DNA of 64,000 nucleotides from Cytospora piceicola (taxonomy: Eukaryota > Ascomycota > Sordariomycetes > Diaporthales > Cytosporaceae), in the NCBI GenBank assembly GCA_023375675.1, contig JALQBC010000017.1, positions 62,001 through 126,000 of the forward strand, in the 5' to 3' direction. The translations under genes were made by a program, and so were the position numbers. Within the stretch, counting starts at the first letter, position 1, and each line of letters starts with the position of its first letter. Shown here one piece after another: positions 45,938 to 57,771 of the stretch. A model generated the notes under the pieces. The model had not been told where the DNA came from, searched no databases, and saw only the letters and a program-made list of their open reading frames with translations.

Positions 45938-47772
45938 ATGCTGTCTCGATTCAACCTCGCCCTTGTCGCCGGGGCATCCTGCGTCCTTGGCCGTTCCCAC
46001 TACACGGAACTTCGGGACGAGATAGCCTCACCTATCGTCGACCTAGGATACGCAATATACCGAGGCGAGAGACTTGGAGAAGCAGACGTGGATCAATACT
46101 TGGGCATGCGATATGCCGCACCACCGCTGGGCGAGCTAAGATTCAGAGCCCCTCAGGATCCGATGCCAGAGTCGGGGATCCAGAACGCTTCAAGTGTAAA
46201 TCTGCAAGAGATCTCACATCACGTACAGTGATTATACCCAGAACCACTGACATTGACACTGCGACCCATCTCCAGTTCGGCTCAATCTGCGTCGGCGTAG
46301 GTCAAGACGCCTCAGACTCCAATACGGAAGACTGTCTCTTCGTCAACGTATTCACCCCTTCACTCGCAACGCCCGACTCAAAGCTCCCGGTGTGGGTTTA
46401 CATACAGGGTGGTGGATATGCACACAATTCAAACGCAAACTACAACGGCAGCGATGTCATCGAAAATCCGGGTTACCACCATAATGGTACGCATCTGGTC
46501 CGAAATTCCGGTTACAACCTAGTGTTTGTGAACTTCAACTACCGCGTGGGCGCTCTTGGGTTCCTCGCGAGTGAGAAAGTCAAGAAGAACGGCGATCTCA
46601 ATGCTGGTCTGTTGGATCAGAGGAAGCTGCTTCACTGGGTGCAAGAGAACATCGTCGAGGTAAGGCAGTCCCTGTAGATATGGATCTTGTTAAAGCGTGG
46701 GGTTTTTGACTGTTGAGAATCCTAGTTCGGTGGTGATCCGGGTCATGTTGTGATCCACGGCGCCTCAGCAGGTGCTGGATCAGTGGCGCATCACCTCACT
46801 GCATATGGAGGTGAGGACAAGGGCCTCTTCGTCGGTGCCGTGCCCGAGTCAACCTTCTGGCCGACCCAGCGCACCGTGGCCGAGATGGAGTTTCAGTTCG
46901 ACCGCTTCGTCAACGACACCGGCTGCTCTGACGCCGACGATACCCTGCGTTGCCTGCGGTTCACGGACCTAGACACCATCCAGGCAGCGAACATAGCCCT
47001 CCCCTTCCCAAGCGGTAGCGACTCCCCAGCACCTCTGTGGTACTGGCTGCCTGTCACGACAGGTCCCGGAACCTTGGTCTCCGACAGACTGTATGACTCC
47101 TTCCTGTCAGGGAAGTTCATCAAAGTGCCGCTCCTAGTAGGCGACGACACCGATGAGGGAACTGATTTCGCCGTCAACGCCTCCACCCCAGGCGAAGTAT
47201 CGCAGTTCCTCCAGAACAACTACCCCGGACTCTACAAAACCCAGCTCAAGCATATCAGCATAGCCTACCCCCTGACAGAGCCATTCCCCCAGCACGCCGC
47301 CTATTTCCCCTCTGCAGCAGGGGCATATGGTGACGCAGCCTTCACATGTCCAGGAAACACCATGGCTGAATCGATGGCCTCGTTTTATGATTCCCACAAG
47401 GTGTGGAACTATAGATACAACGTCCTCGATCCGACCAAGCTCGCCGCAGGTCTTGGGGTCCCGCACACCTTCGAGACGACAGCCATCTTCGGGCCTGGGT
47501 ACGCGGGTAGCGTTTCGGGGAGCTATTATACGACAAACGAGGCAATCGTGCCGGTGGTGATGAACTATTGGATCAGTTTTGTCAGGGCGCTGGATCCAAA
47601 TACATATAAGTATGGAGCGGCGCCGGTTTGGGAGACATGGGGAGATGATGAGCATGGTAGGGGAAACAGGCTCAAGTTCCAGACATATGACACCGTCATG
47701 GAGGAGGTGCCGCAGGAGTTGGCTGACAAGTGTGCATTGTGGAAAACACTGAGCAATGCAATGGAGACATGA
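45938..47772 (+). CDS. secreted type B carboxylesterase
   Basis: Exons 45938-46195, 46276-46659 and 46726-47772 give 562 residues. A signal peptide (MLSRFNLALVAGASCVLG) precedes YLGMRYAAPP, EDCLFVNVF, the oxyanion segment YIQGGGYAHN and NYRVGALGF. The nucleophile elbow is HGASAGAGS, with GDDTDEGTDF and GVPHTFE carrying the likely acid and His. It is therefore an intact, exported carboxylic ester hydrolase, a group that includes cholinesterase-like and cutinase-unrelated fungal esterases. N-glycosylation sites (NGS, NGT) fit secretion. It differs clearly from the intracellular paralogue at 7451-9168, so the two are not a recent duplication. The third exon starts at FGGDPGHVVI, a common intron position in this family. 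Confidence 0.9.
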
Positions 47773-47855
47773 GGTGACAGCGGCATTCGCCTCTAACAGC
47801 CATAATACAAGTAACCCTCCTTCCCAGACCTTACCCCCGTCCTCTTGAGACCTTT

Positions 47856-49378
47856 TCACCACCCACAAGTGTCCCAGCTACTAGACGGGGAGCGCAAATG
47901 CCACTCCGTCATACGCTTCACAAGTTCTGGATCGATGTCCCGGTTTGCCTTCATGAACAGCATCTCGTAGGGATGGACATTGAACCCAAAGTACATCCCA
48001 TCCCACAGATGGTCGGTTGGGTAGGCCGCCTTCTGGCAGTACTGGGCCGCACCGAGAATGTGCACCGAGGTGAGCAACGCGTCTACCTTGTACCCCTGCG
48101 ACCGGATGAGCCGGGCCATCCCAATTTCGCTGTGGACCTGTGATGTGGTTAGCAGTCTGGTTGGCTATACGGGTAAAAAAAAAAGAAGAAAAAAAAGGAA
48201 GTGGTAGGACACGAGAAATAGGGACAGAAAGAGGGCTTACTGCCTGGTTGAATTGTTCATAGCACCTCGAGTATCCCACCGGATCATCAACGGTCCCATG
48301 TGGTGGGTCGTCGCTCGGCACGCTGAATGCCAGCGCCGGGTCTAGCAGGATGGACATACCGATGTAATCCGTGGCAAGCATCATGGACTGAAGATGTGGT
48401 GACGGATTGCAGTGGTATGACAATCCGACGAGCTTGGTGAAGACGTTGTCAATTAGCACGGTGACGTGGTGAAGCTAGTGAAGGATCAGCAATGAGGACA
48501 ATACCACGAGGGCTCACCTTGGTATCATCAGTGACTTTGCGGAGGAACGCATCCGTCCAACACTCTTGACTCCACATCGGCAGGAATGGCCCCCTGATGG
48601 ATGCATTCATAGTAATGAACCATTTATACCTATGCCACAGCGGGACGCCTTTCCCATTATCACCCTCCCCGCCAACCTTGATCTGCGACCTAAGCACCTT
48701 TCCAAAGGATCCAATATCATAACAGGTGTTGTCCCTCTGCACTATCCTGACATTGGATCGCTTCGTGGGTATGAGCCGCACAGCCTCTGGTGCTTCCCCA
48801 TTGAAGATGAAGACGAAATCTGCTTTCCCGTGCAAGCCCTTCTTGAGGAAGAATTCGAGGTTCGTACGGGCGTTTTCGCTCTCGGCGTAGGCGTAGAGGA
48901 TCAGTGGGCGGTCGGACCTCTCGACGTTCTTGTCATCTTCGATGGCGGAGGGTGGAGTATCGGGTTTCAAGTGAATCGATCCAGGTTGCAAGGAAGGCGT
49001 GATTCCGACTGATGGATCGTCTTTGGTTTGGTCATTTCGGAAGGGTGGTCGGGGCTTTGAGCGAAGCGATTCGAGTTCCGAGAAGAACTGTGGGTTGGAA
49101 ATTGGAACTATTGCGGGGTTGACCTCCTTTGCCATGTCAACTTTGCGCTCCGCGCTATCATATTGTGGAGGACGCCCATGCATTGTCAAAAGGAGCCATA
49201 TGACAATCAGGCTGGCGATGGCTGCTGCCGTCCATCGTGTGCTGAGTCCCAGGGGAAATGCAGAACCCTTGCGTTCCCGCCCCACGAAAGCATTCAGCGT
49301 CATGTTGATGCCTAGAACCCGGGACTGAACGGTTCGGATCACTGCAGAGGCAAGGCGCATGCAGACCTTCAACAGCAT
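47856..49378 (-). CDS. type II membrane protein, glycosyltransferase-like
   Basis: Exons 49378-48518, 48474-48241 and 48137-47856 give 458 residues. Residues about 49-66 form a single signal anchor (AAAIASLIVIWLLLTMHG) after a short basic tail, so the rest should face the Golgi or ER lumen. The lumenal part has RPLILYAYAESENARTNLEF, FVFIFNGE, YKWFITMNASIRGPFLP and a conserved CNPSPHLQSMMLATD stretch. The MNASIRGPF element resembles the segment preceding catalysis in rhamnan-synthesis (RgpF-like) and related sugar transferases; that link is tentative. Many ascomycetes have such proteins, and none to my knowledge is characterised. The start could also be the ATG at 49360. The second intron holds a poly-A stretch. 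Confidence 0.72.
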
Positions 49379-50441
49379 TGGGGAAGTCTTCCACAGATGG
49401 GGCCAGACTACTGAGACACGCCAGCTGGACGAAACCACAGTATACCAGGTGATGAGGTGGTGTGTATGTGGATAGAACGTTGTTTGAGGGACAGTGACGT
49501 TTGTAACGTGAGGAGAGGCACAACAATAGTGCAGAATAGAGCACAGTTTCACTCGACTCAACACATGTCAAACGGAGCGGGCCTTACCCAAGGCGCAACT
49601 TGATCGTGACTTGGGAATAAGAAGTCAGCTCATCTAATTTGAACAGTCCGCTGCACTTATAGCACGCTAAGATCCATGGCACATACGGAATGGGCTTATT
49701 AGGCAGTCTCGTTGAGGCACTTCGTTTGAGCGGAGTCTAATTCGGCGCCGGTGAAATAGCATGGGTCGGTGCGTAGCAGCAAGAGCATCATAGTTGGTGG
49801 TGAGAAATCGCGCACAGACTTGGTGGCGAGACGGGGAGAAATACTCGGCTTGCTGGATTCAGGCCCAAACAAACCGTTGCTCCCCATCATCTGACCCTTC
49901 ACGGGTAACGCAGGATCTGCCGCGCGACCTGATAAAGAGTGCCGACGTGGTAACGAGGAAGGGATGCTGTCAAGCCGTGGGGATGAATTGTAGCTGGAAT
50001 TACTGAGGTAACAATGGCGATAGAAGTAAAAGGTGATATTCGAGCTAACATTCAGGACTTAGAAGGATACCTAAGTAGGGTATCTCGGTGGGCCGGCGGC
50101 GACTTCAGACAGAAAACACGATGCAATTAACCAACCTTTCGACAGACGCCTCCCAAATGTATTGGCTTGCGAAATATCGCGATATGATGACCTACATGAA
50201 CCATCCTGAGGGATCCATCATCCCCTTACCCGGTCCATCCCACCGTTTTGATCTCTCCTGAGATCCACCCGGCAAATAAGGTGCCTTGTTTCCTTTCGGC
50301 CGACCTCCCACATCCAGACCCGACGATGAGCCTGATCCAGCCAATCCTGTCAGGTCTCCCAAGGGACGAAGAACGAGGGCGGCATGCCAAAAAGGCGGGT
50401 TGTCTCTTGATCACCGATCGTTGGGGCATGAGGCCGCAGTC
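49379..50441. other. intergenic, no supportable gene
   Basis: It contains the promoter of the glycosyltransferase-like gene and the 3' region of RTC1. Frames of 140-150 residues at 50248-50702 are antisense shadows of the RTC1 C-terminus. Confidence 0.6.
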
Positions 50442-53400
50442 CTACTGCCTCCTCGGTGTACCCGCCTCGTCAGAAACGACCGTCGCGCTGCCCGCGAACT
50501 TGACACTTTTCCGACGTTCTCTGTCGTTAGCAATCGCACCCCTTCCAGGACTCGTGCTCAACACGCTAGCAGACCCGCTGGGCCTTTCGCTGCCCAGCCC
50601 TCCCAGGGGGCTGGCATTTCCACTAGCCAAAGATTCACGGACGTGTTCGACAGCGCGGGATTGCGGGATCTCATTGCCATGGTCATGAACACTGTTCTCT
50701 AGGCCTGAGTCACCGGCCCGCCTCCTGTTGCCCCGCTGGACGAGCTCGTCGAGGGCTCCGGTGCTGTACCGCGCCGGGCCGAATACCCGACCTGTCGTTC
50801 CAGCTGGCTGGGGGGTATTGCGGTTGACTTCTCGAACGGCACGACTGACTTCCTCTGTCCGAGCCACTGCAGTTTCGGCGCGGTACTTGCCAGGAAGGCA
50901 CGCGTGTCCGCATCCATCTAGCGGACAGCATCCATCACTGTATAGACCCTCACTGCTTCCATCAACCGAAGAGTTTGGCTCGCCATTGACGACCTCAGAG
51001 TGCCACCCTGCCAAACATGAAGCGTGACCGCCGTGACCGCAACCAGCGCAATACCACCAAGCAGCTAGGAGCTTCTCTTCTTGGGTATCAATAGCTGATC
51101 GGAGCAGATCTATCGAAAGCTCGAAAGGCTCCGCGGCAGCCTCGGGTGCGTCGCGATGTCGACAGATGGCACAGGGTCCCATGGTAGTGTTGCACCTCTC
51201 GCATCGCCAGATGGAGTTTCCCGCTCTTCGGTCGATGTCTCGACGGCTAATCTCCCTTGGCTTGCGACAATCAGGGCATAAGAATGCAGCTTTGTTATTC
51301 GACTGTGCCGGCCTGTAGATCGCGGGGTAATCCTCGCCCCATTCCTGCAAGGGTGTTCCCGGCCATCCTTTCACACAAAGCTTTCGGAGAAGCGCTGCCT
51401 CTGTGAAGAGTCTCATTCCCATGAGACGAGAGTGATGCTGTTTAATGATCGCGGCGGCATGGAATGGATCGATTATTTCATCATCACGGATGAGAGGTCG
51501 CAGGAGGAGTACCATTATGGAGGCATTGAGGGCCGATTTCTTGGTCTCGAAGTTCAGAGCTCGGGATACTAAAGTGTACGGATCAAGCAGAGTTTTGGAG
51601 CCGGTGAAATCTTGATCTTCCCAAGCAATTGGATGTGGATAACGTGGATCATCGGACCATGGTAAGTAGTCCGTTTCCTGGGGTTGTTCAGGATCATGGC
51701 TGAATTCGAAAGAGTTAAACGGGCTCATGCCGACCGAAGCAAGTTGCGGAGTGTCGTCTGGAAAACTGTCCGGCATTGGGTGGGACTCGCCCTTTCGAGA
51801 ATCAATGCTATCCATGGTCGTTTGTGTTGCCAGATGGTAGTCGTCGTCTGTAGAAAGTGTCGTTGTCACATTATCTGGTCTTGCTGGCGCTAAAGCTGAC
51901 GCCGTATGTGGTTGGGGTTGTGAAGAACCATGAGTTTGGAGTTTCTCTCCCCGTATGCGGCTTTCATACTCCCCATTACTGGTGCTTCGAGAAAGCTGTG
52001 GGAGTTGTGAAGCTGCACTAGTGACGCTATAAGGTCTCCTTTGCGTCGAGCCAGACGATGATGCAGTAAGCCCGGTTGTCTGCCTGCTGCCGCTCGAAAT
52101 GGAAAACATCTGTCCAAAGCTTTCTTCGGAATCTCGCATAGGCAAAATTCTCCTAACACTGCTGGGAGTATCAGTAGCGGGACCAAAACTCTCGTCACCG
52201 TCGGCCCCAGGAACGTCAATAGCTTTACTGATGGCATCCGTATCGTAGAAGTCGTAACCCTCGGTGCTCGCGTAGGTATCACTGTCTTGGCTGAAGTGAG
52301 ATAATGGTTCAGAGTCGAGGCGCTTCCTTGGCGGACGAGCCTGCAGTGGCGGCGGGAGCGAAAAGCTTCCGCCTTCTTGCACAGGAGTCAACTTCTTTCC
52401 ATACTCGAAATGATGATCCAAAGGTTCAATCGGCTCTTCAACGTCATCTACAGGCCGAACGAGTGGAGTAGTGGTCTGAGATGTGCTCACGATCTCCTCG
52501 GACAACAATGAGCGAAGGTGATTTGACTTGTCACCAGCCGGGGGTTGTTTCACACCTCCTGTCGAACCCTGGTCGGGCTGGCCAGAGCTGGACTGCGCCA
52601 GCTGAACCTGGCCAAGCTTGGGGACTGCATGGTGAGGCTGGATAGCAGCTGGGGATTTGGCCTGTAATATCATTGCATTCGCCTTCTCCGACCTTTCTAG
52701 CTCTCCGGTACGCCGATCGCGGTGATATCGGGCTCTTCTATCGAGAAGCAATCTGACGGCAAATCCCAGGGCGCGCCAAGTCTGGGCGAGACGGAACAGG
52801 CTAACTGTCTCCGCTGCCTTGGCATAATGCTCTATAATGGCGTTGATTCGGAGGTCCAGTGAAGGCCCGCCTCGTTTGTAGGGCAGGATCTCGCTGAGTG
52901 CGACGAGGTAATGGGTTGAGAGATACTCGTAGACGCTGACCTTGGCAGCAGACGGCACTGGACCTATGGTCATAGCTTGTTGGGAACGGAACAGCCCAGC
53001 GGCCTTGATCGACTCTTCAAGGGCCATGATCGGGGCGTCCGGGCCACCGGGAGGCGTTGTGCTGAGCAAGTGAGCCGAACGACTGGCAGTAATGGTCCGC
53101 CGGTGCTTTTGCCTGGCCCTGCGTGCTCCCAAGAAGCTACCTGCAACCTCGTCCTCCGAGTCACTTCGACTGATGCTGAGCATCGGAGCCGTTGGTGTGG
53201 AGCTGTAGGAAGTATGGGCTGGTAGCATCTCTGCGGGAACTGATCGATGTGGTCGTCGCGAGTGGGGCCGTTCGTCCAGGAAGCTCACAACATCCCCCCG
53301 AGATGAGAAGGCCAGTACGGACATTGTCGTGCGATCGACGACTTTAGGTGCATAGGCGATGTCAAACTGATTGAACAGACCGTCATGGCCAGCTGTCCAC

Positions 53401-54560
53401 AACAAGTCTTGGTCGTGCCACAGCAATGCAGCGGGCGGGGTATCGAATTTGGATACTTCTTTGAATGCCATGGTTGGCCTGGCAAGATCCCAGATGTGGC
53501 AAGCATTGATACCGTGTCGCGCATGACTGCTGTCATCATACGTAACAGCGAGCTGCGCCGCCCTCTTTCCCTGCGCGGTGGCAGACCATATTCCAGGCCG
53601 CCACGCAACATCGGAAACAGGGGCAGGCGTGTTGATAACCCACTTGGGCTTCTGCCTCTTGTCCGCCTTGCCCGAAACGTCCCAGACATGACACTTATTA
53701 TCCCAACCACCACTGACAAGATGGTCACCATCCGGATGCCAGGCCAGTGTAGAGCAAGCCTTGTCGTGTGCATTTATCCTCAAGACGGGAGCCGTCGGCT
53801 TTCGAATATCCCACTTGAGGACAACGCCCTGCTCTGTGCCGCAGGCAAAAGACCAAGCCCCATCCACATGAGGCGACCATTGTATACACTGCACTCCTCC
53901 GGCGTTGCATTTGAATGCCTGAACGGCTCGAAAGGTGAGGTGACCGGTGTGTGTTCGGACGGGATTCATGATGTCGAAGCAGCGCACGATGCCGTCCTGG
54001 CTGCCTGCAAGAAGGTATGATGATCGGGGGTTGATGTCCAGCGTGTTGATCTGTCTCGAATCCTCCCGCATGTGTATAACCTCCATTGGCGCACCGTCTA
54101 CGCCGCCACCAAGCCGGTTTAAGTCATACTGGAAGATCTTGCCGTTGGCGCATGCCGTGAAGATTGTGGTATCGCCTCGTCCTCGTAGCCACTTGACATC
54201 CTTGATGGACAGTTGGTCGGACACGGAGGTGGTCGAGTTCTTGACAACTGGCTGAGCCAGAATAGCAGCGCGCAGGTCGATACCATCTTGAACCGTAGTG
54301 CCGTCGAGGTTGACAATTTTGAGGACGTGGCGACCGGCAAGAATGGCGCTGCGGCCGTCGGGAGATCGGTCGATACTGGAGATGGGGACACCAGCCTCGT
54401 AGACAGCATCTTGGGATGCGCTAGGGCGGAAAACGGTGCCGGTGGCGTGTGGAGCAGAAGTGATGCCGTGGTTGGAGTTGTCGGGGACTGAGGACGAAGG
54501 AGACGAGTCGACGGGTGCCTTGCCGAGCAGCTTTCGCATCAACTTGTCCTTGTTATACAT
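50442..54560 (-). CDS. rtc1: RTC1/WDR24-like WD40 and RING-type protein (SEA complex)
   Basis: A single exon of 1372 residues. The N-terminal third forms a WD40 propeller with clear repeats: ISSIDRSPDGRSAILAG, INTLDINPRSSYLLAG, VQCIQWSPHVDGAWSFACG and CSTLAWHPDGDHLVSGGWD, ending HVWDV. A long disordered, Ser/Gln-rich middle follows. The C-terminus (about 1090-1220) has zinc-binding Cys pairs, CPDC, CERC, CAIC, CAGCGHGGHASCL and CCPLDGCGHAC, as in the RING/zinc-ribbon of yeast Rtc1/Sea2 and animal WDR24. These are subunits of SEACAT/GATOR2 at the vacuole or lysosome, which relieve inhibition of TORC1 when amino acids are present. The length is at the upper end for the family because of the disordered insert. 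Confidence 0.92.
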   Translation of the reverse strand: MYNKDKLMRKLLGKAPVDSSPSSSVPDNSNHGITSAPHATGTVFRPSASQDAVYEAGVPISSIDRSPDGRSAILAGRHVLKIVNLDGTTVQDGIDLRAAILAQPVVKNSTTSVSDQLSIKDVKWLRGRGDTTIFTACANGKIFQYDLNRLGGGVDGAPMEVIHMREDSRQINTLDINPRSSYLLAGSQDGIVRCFDIMNPVRTHTGHLTFRAVQAFKCNAGGVQCIQWSPHVDGAWSFACGTEQGVVLKWDIRKPTAPVLRINAHDKACSTLAWHPDGDHLVSGGWDNKCHVWDVSGKADKRQKPKWVINTPAPVSDVAWRPGIWSATAQGKRAAQLAVTYDDSSHARHGINACHIWDLARPTMAFKEVSKFDTPPAALLWHDQDLLWTAGHDGLFNQFDIAYAPKVVDRTTMSVLAFSSRGDVVSFLDERPHSRRPHRSVPAEMLPAHTSYSSTPTAPMLSISRSDSEDEVAGSFLGARRARQKHRRTITASRSAHLLSTTPPGGPDAPIMALEESIKAAGLFRSQQAMTIGPVPSAAKVSVYEYLSTHYLVALSEILPYKRGGPSLDLRINAIIEHYAKAAETVSLFRLAQTWRALGFAVRLLLDRRARYHRDRRTGELERSEKANAMILQAKSPAAIQPHHAVPKLGQVQLAQSSSGQPDQGSTGGVKQPPAGDKSNHLRSLLSEEIVSTSQTTTPLVRPVDDVEEPIEPLDHHFEYGKKLTPVQEGGSFSLPPPLQARPPRKRLDSEPLSHFSQDSDTYASTEGYDFYDTDAISKAIDVPGADGDESFGPATDTPSSVRRILPMRDSEESFGQMFSISSGSRQTTGLTASSSGSTQRRPYSVTSAASQLPQLSRSTSNGEYESRIRGEKLQTHGSSQPQPHTASALAPARPDNVTTTLSTDDDYHLATQTTMDSIDSRKGESHPMPDSFPDDTPQLASVGMSPFNSFEFSHDPEQPQETDYLPWSDDPRYPHPIAWEDQDFTGSKTLLDPYTLVSRALNFETKKSALNASIMVLLLRPLIRDDEIIDPFHAAAIIKQHHSRLMGMRLFTEAALLRKLCVKGWPGTPLQEWGEDYPAIYRPAQSNNKAAFLCPDCRKPREISRRDIDRRAGNSIWRCERCNTTMGPCAICRHRDAPEAAAEPFELSIDLLRSAIDTQEEKLLAAWWYCAGCGHGGHASCLAGWHSEVVNGEPNSSVDGSSEGLYSDGCCPLDGCGHACLPGKYRAETAVARTEEVSRAVREVNRNTPQPAGTTGRVFGPARYSTGALDELVQRGNRRRAGDSGLENSVHDHGNEIPQSRAVEHVRESLASGNASPLGGLGSERPSGSASVLSTSPGRGAIANDRERRKSVKFAGSATVVSDEAGTPRRQ

Positions 54561-55538
54561 GATGGTGTGCCCTAACCAGGCGCTGGGGTCATAGCCGAGT
54601 ACCCAGCCTCTTTCTTGATCTCTCCGATCCTCTTCGTCCGGATCTTGTTCGAGCTGCCTCCTCTAGAGGCCAGTCATTTCGCGGTCGGGATTGGGAGGGG
54701 CCATTGTTGGGATGCTCCGGAGTTGGAGGGTCGAGGATAATTTTGTTCGGACAGGTGATGCGACTAGATCTCGTATAAGAAGATAGAGGGAAACCGTCCT
54801 CTGCGAGAGGAGTGTTGTTCTCGACGAGGAAGGACTTGGCAGGGCTGAGGTGAAGGCGCAGGTGAACAATGAGGGTTGCAGGGGAGGCTGACAGAAGGTG
54901 GGGGAGCTCAAAGGTGTAAGTAATCACGTGACATGGTGGGGGTCGCAGCAACCCCCCATCCCTCCCCTGCCCCCCGGCCGAGCCCCCTGTTCGGGGTACC
55001 TTCTACATAACACGCCTTATCTCAACTTTTTGACCAGACCACCAAGTGGAGGCAATTTGCGACCAAAGATCGTATGGCGTCGTTACTGTAGCTATGGTGC
55101 AGCGTATTGACCCTGTGGTATTCTCTTCCGGGGGATCAGGGAAGTAGTCTTCGACAGCCGCGACACAAGGAGTCACTTTTGGATGTCATCTTGAACAGGG
55201 GTCTCGTTTCCACCACAAGCCATCTGGTGCATGGTGATATCCTACATGGTACAAGCTTCAGCTATTGGCTTTGATTGCGTTGCGTTATGTTCAGCTGGAT
55301 ATCATCAGGTCCAGTGTCACTAACACCGAGGCTAGTCTGATGCCAACGACATTGGCAGCCATTACAACGTGTCGTGCAAGGTGACTTGGCGGTGTAAACG
55401 AACAATCAGCAACTCGGCTGATGAGAAGTACAGATATCCTACATTACAGCTGTCATTATCAGTATTAAAATGCCCCTGGAGGTGCCTAAACAGGCCGGAG
55501 ATACCGGCCGGGCTTTCATCAATTCTCCACGGCGCATA
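54561..55538. other. intergenic region between RTC1 and SFH5
   Basis: It holds the promoter of RTC1 and the 3' region of SFH5. A proline/GC-rich tract lies near 54950-54995. No further coding frame is supported. Confidence 0.6.
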
Positions 55539-56865
55539 TTACTCGAACTTCAAAACGTTGATGAGGCCAGGAATGTCCTTCATCTTGCCATCACCATTTC
55601 CACCCTCTCCGCCGTACTCCTTGGGAAGCTGGTTTCCCCCCAACCCGCTGTTCTTGAACTCTGCAGCCAGGTTGACGCCGTTGGCCATGGGATGGAACTT
55701 CCTGGCAGTCTTCTCAGCAATGAATACCTTGATAAGAGCATACATCCAACCCATGATTGCGGGGACATTCACAAAGAACTTCTCCTGTCGGCACATCACG
55801 AGTCAGCTTCAGCCATATTGGGCGGGAGGTCATTGATGGTGAAGAGTAGTGGCCGGTTCTTGCCTTCAGCAGTTCCGGATACGCAAGTGCGAACTGTTTG
55901 ATGACTTCGGTGCTGGCAGCCTTGACACTGGGGGGTTGGCGGAGGAAGGAAATGCTCTTATAGTCGTGCACCTGCATGATCTTATAGGGATCGGTCTCAG
56001 CGGTAATAGGCTCAGTGGCATCGGAGAGGTTGAGCTGCTGGATACCGAGCTCTTGTAGGGCGATTCGGTAGTCCATGAACCTGTCGGTGTCCATCAGCCC
56101 CAGTCCAGTCCAGTCCATCTTGACAAATTATCTTCTCATAGCATACTCATCCAAAGGAACAAACACCTCCTCCATTTTTCCCTTCACGTTCCCGTACAAG
56201 TTCCACGTAAACACCTCGGGTACGGTGCTGCCCTCGATAGGGTACACGGTGACAGCACCCAAATCGGCGAATTTCTTGGCGCTGAATGTTTTCCTGACCA
56301 GCTCAAGTGGCTTCTTTTCCTTGCGGAATTCGAGCGCGCTTTTGAACTGGTCCACTGCCTTGGCGAGCTCGCCATCGTTGGCATTGAGGAATTTCTGGAG
56401 GACGATCTGGGTAGGGATGTGTGTTGAGACGGGGATAACAAGCCTCACGCCCCACATTTCATCGTGGTCGACTTCCTTCAGAATCGCCGGGAGTTTGCCG
56501 ACAAACTCTTCAAAGGTTGTCATCTTGGGCGTGGCTCCCTTGGTTGTGGACTCAGTCTTTTCGGCCTTGGATTCGTCATGCTTTTCGCCGGCCGCCTTTG
56601 TCTCCTCCGCCTTGGTTTTTGATGCGACCGGGGTGGCGGTGAAAGCCTCGGTAGCAGACGTGTATTTGGTAGGCTCAGCAGTAGCAGAATTCATGGTCTC
56701 GGTAGGAGTGCCGTGAGCTGGAGCCGGGTCAGTCGTGGTTTCACCGGTCGCCTCTCCGTCGGTCTTCTCGGCCTGGGCAGTCTCAGCTCGAGCGTCGTCC
56801 CTTCTTTCTTCCGCATCATGAGTAGCGTCCACCTTGGGAGGTTCCGTGTTGGACGTATCAGCCAT
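55539..56865 (-). CDS. sfh5: SFH5-like phosphatidylinositol transfer protein (CRAL-TRIO)
   Basis: Exons 56865-56147, 56080-55864 and 55784-55539 give 393 residues. The first 110 residues are Glu/Lys/Thr-rich and disordered. The Sec14-like part begins with the N-terminal helical lid (EEFVGKLPAILKEVDHDEMWG, IVLQKFLNAN) and continues through TVYPIEGSTVPEVFTWNLYG. The CRAL-TRIO fold carries VHDYKSISFLRQP, YPELLKEKFFVNVPAIMGWMYALIK, and a C-terminal LPKEYGG turn. It moves phosphatidylinositol between the ER and plasma membrane. The second intron uses a GC donor (AAG|GCAAGA) with a normal CGACAG acceptor. Only this splice restores the conserved LLKEKFFVNVP sequence. The first intron is 66 bases long (GTATGC to CGACAG). 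Confidence 0.9.
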
Positions 56866-57771
56866 TCTACGTTGGGTGGATGAAAGAAGTGAAAGAACGG
56901 TATTATGACTGGAAAGAGGGAGTGATAAGGATGATGTTTCTTGAGTTGCGGATGTTTAAATGAGGTGTCTCGAAATGACAAGGATGCTATTCTCATGAGC
57001 TCGTTAGATGCATTTCAGCCCCGCAAATGGAGATGAATGTTCCACATAACGAACATATCGTACTATCGCAATATCGGAAGTAATATACGAGGATACATAT
57101 CAATGCAGAACTACAGTCCTTATCTGTTCTTCTTTTGTTCTCGTAGATCTTTATCACATCATATTTACGCAGCCCAGGAACGCGCGGTGAAACGATACAC
57201 TTTTTGGGACCGTCTAAGCCTTGGGGAATGTGAAGATACGCACCTGCGCGACATGATACTGCCGTAGGACTGAAAACTGCACCCTCGATTCGAAACTACC
57301 GCAGGCAGTACCGATAGTTTGATCATCATTCAGTGCTCTATTTCACGCTCGCGACACAAACAGCTGCTGCCAGAGCCCGCACAACTGATATTCATAGCAT
57401 GGCGGGCTCCGTGTCAGGCCTCACCTCGGCTTTCGGTGTTTTGGCAAAACTGCCCAGGTGCCGATCTGTCTATGTCCTTTACGTTTCTTGAGGCTGTCCT
57501 CAGCTTAGCCATGGCATAACCAAAGATGTCTCAATGCATCAGTGCCGTCGAACGTTCAAGTGTGTTATGGCGTCTTCATGATGGCAACAAATAATTTAAG
57601 GAATAGATAAGGTCACCCCATTGCCGGCAACGAGTTTTATCAGCGAAGTCGCCGAGGGTAAACCTGTACCCAGCCCTTTTAATCTGTAGAAATAACGAAT
57701 AAGCCGACTTCTGATATGTATTCACCATTTAGGCTCGGCTCGCATGTACCCTAGTGTCGCTGTATATCAAT
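56866..57771. other. intergenic, no supportable gene
   Basis: It separates the housekeeping genes from the diterpenoid genes. No repeat family or coding frame is seen. Confidence 0.6.

Noticed and set aside
50248..50702. Plus-strand frames of about 140 residues
   Set aside because: They are antisense shadows of the RTC1 C-terminus and its 3' region.
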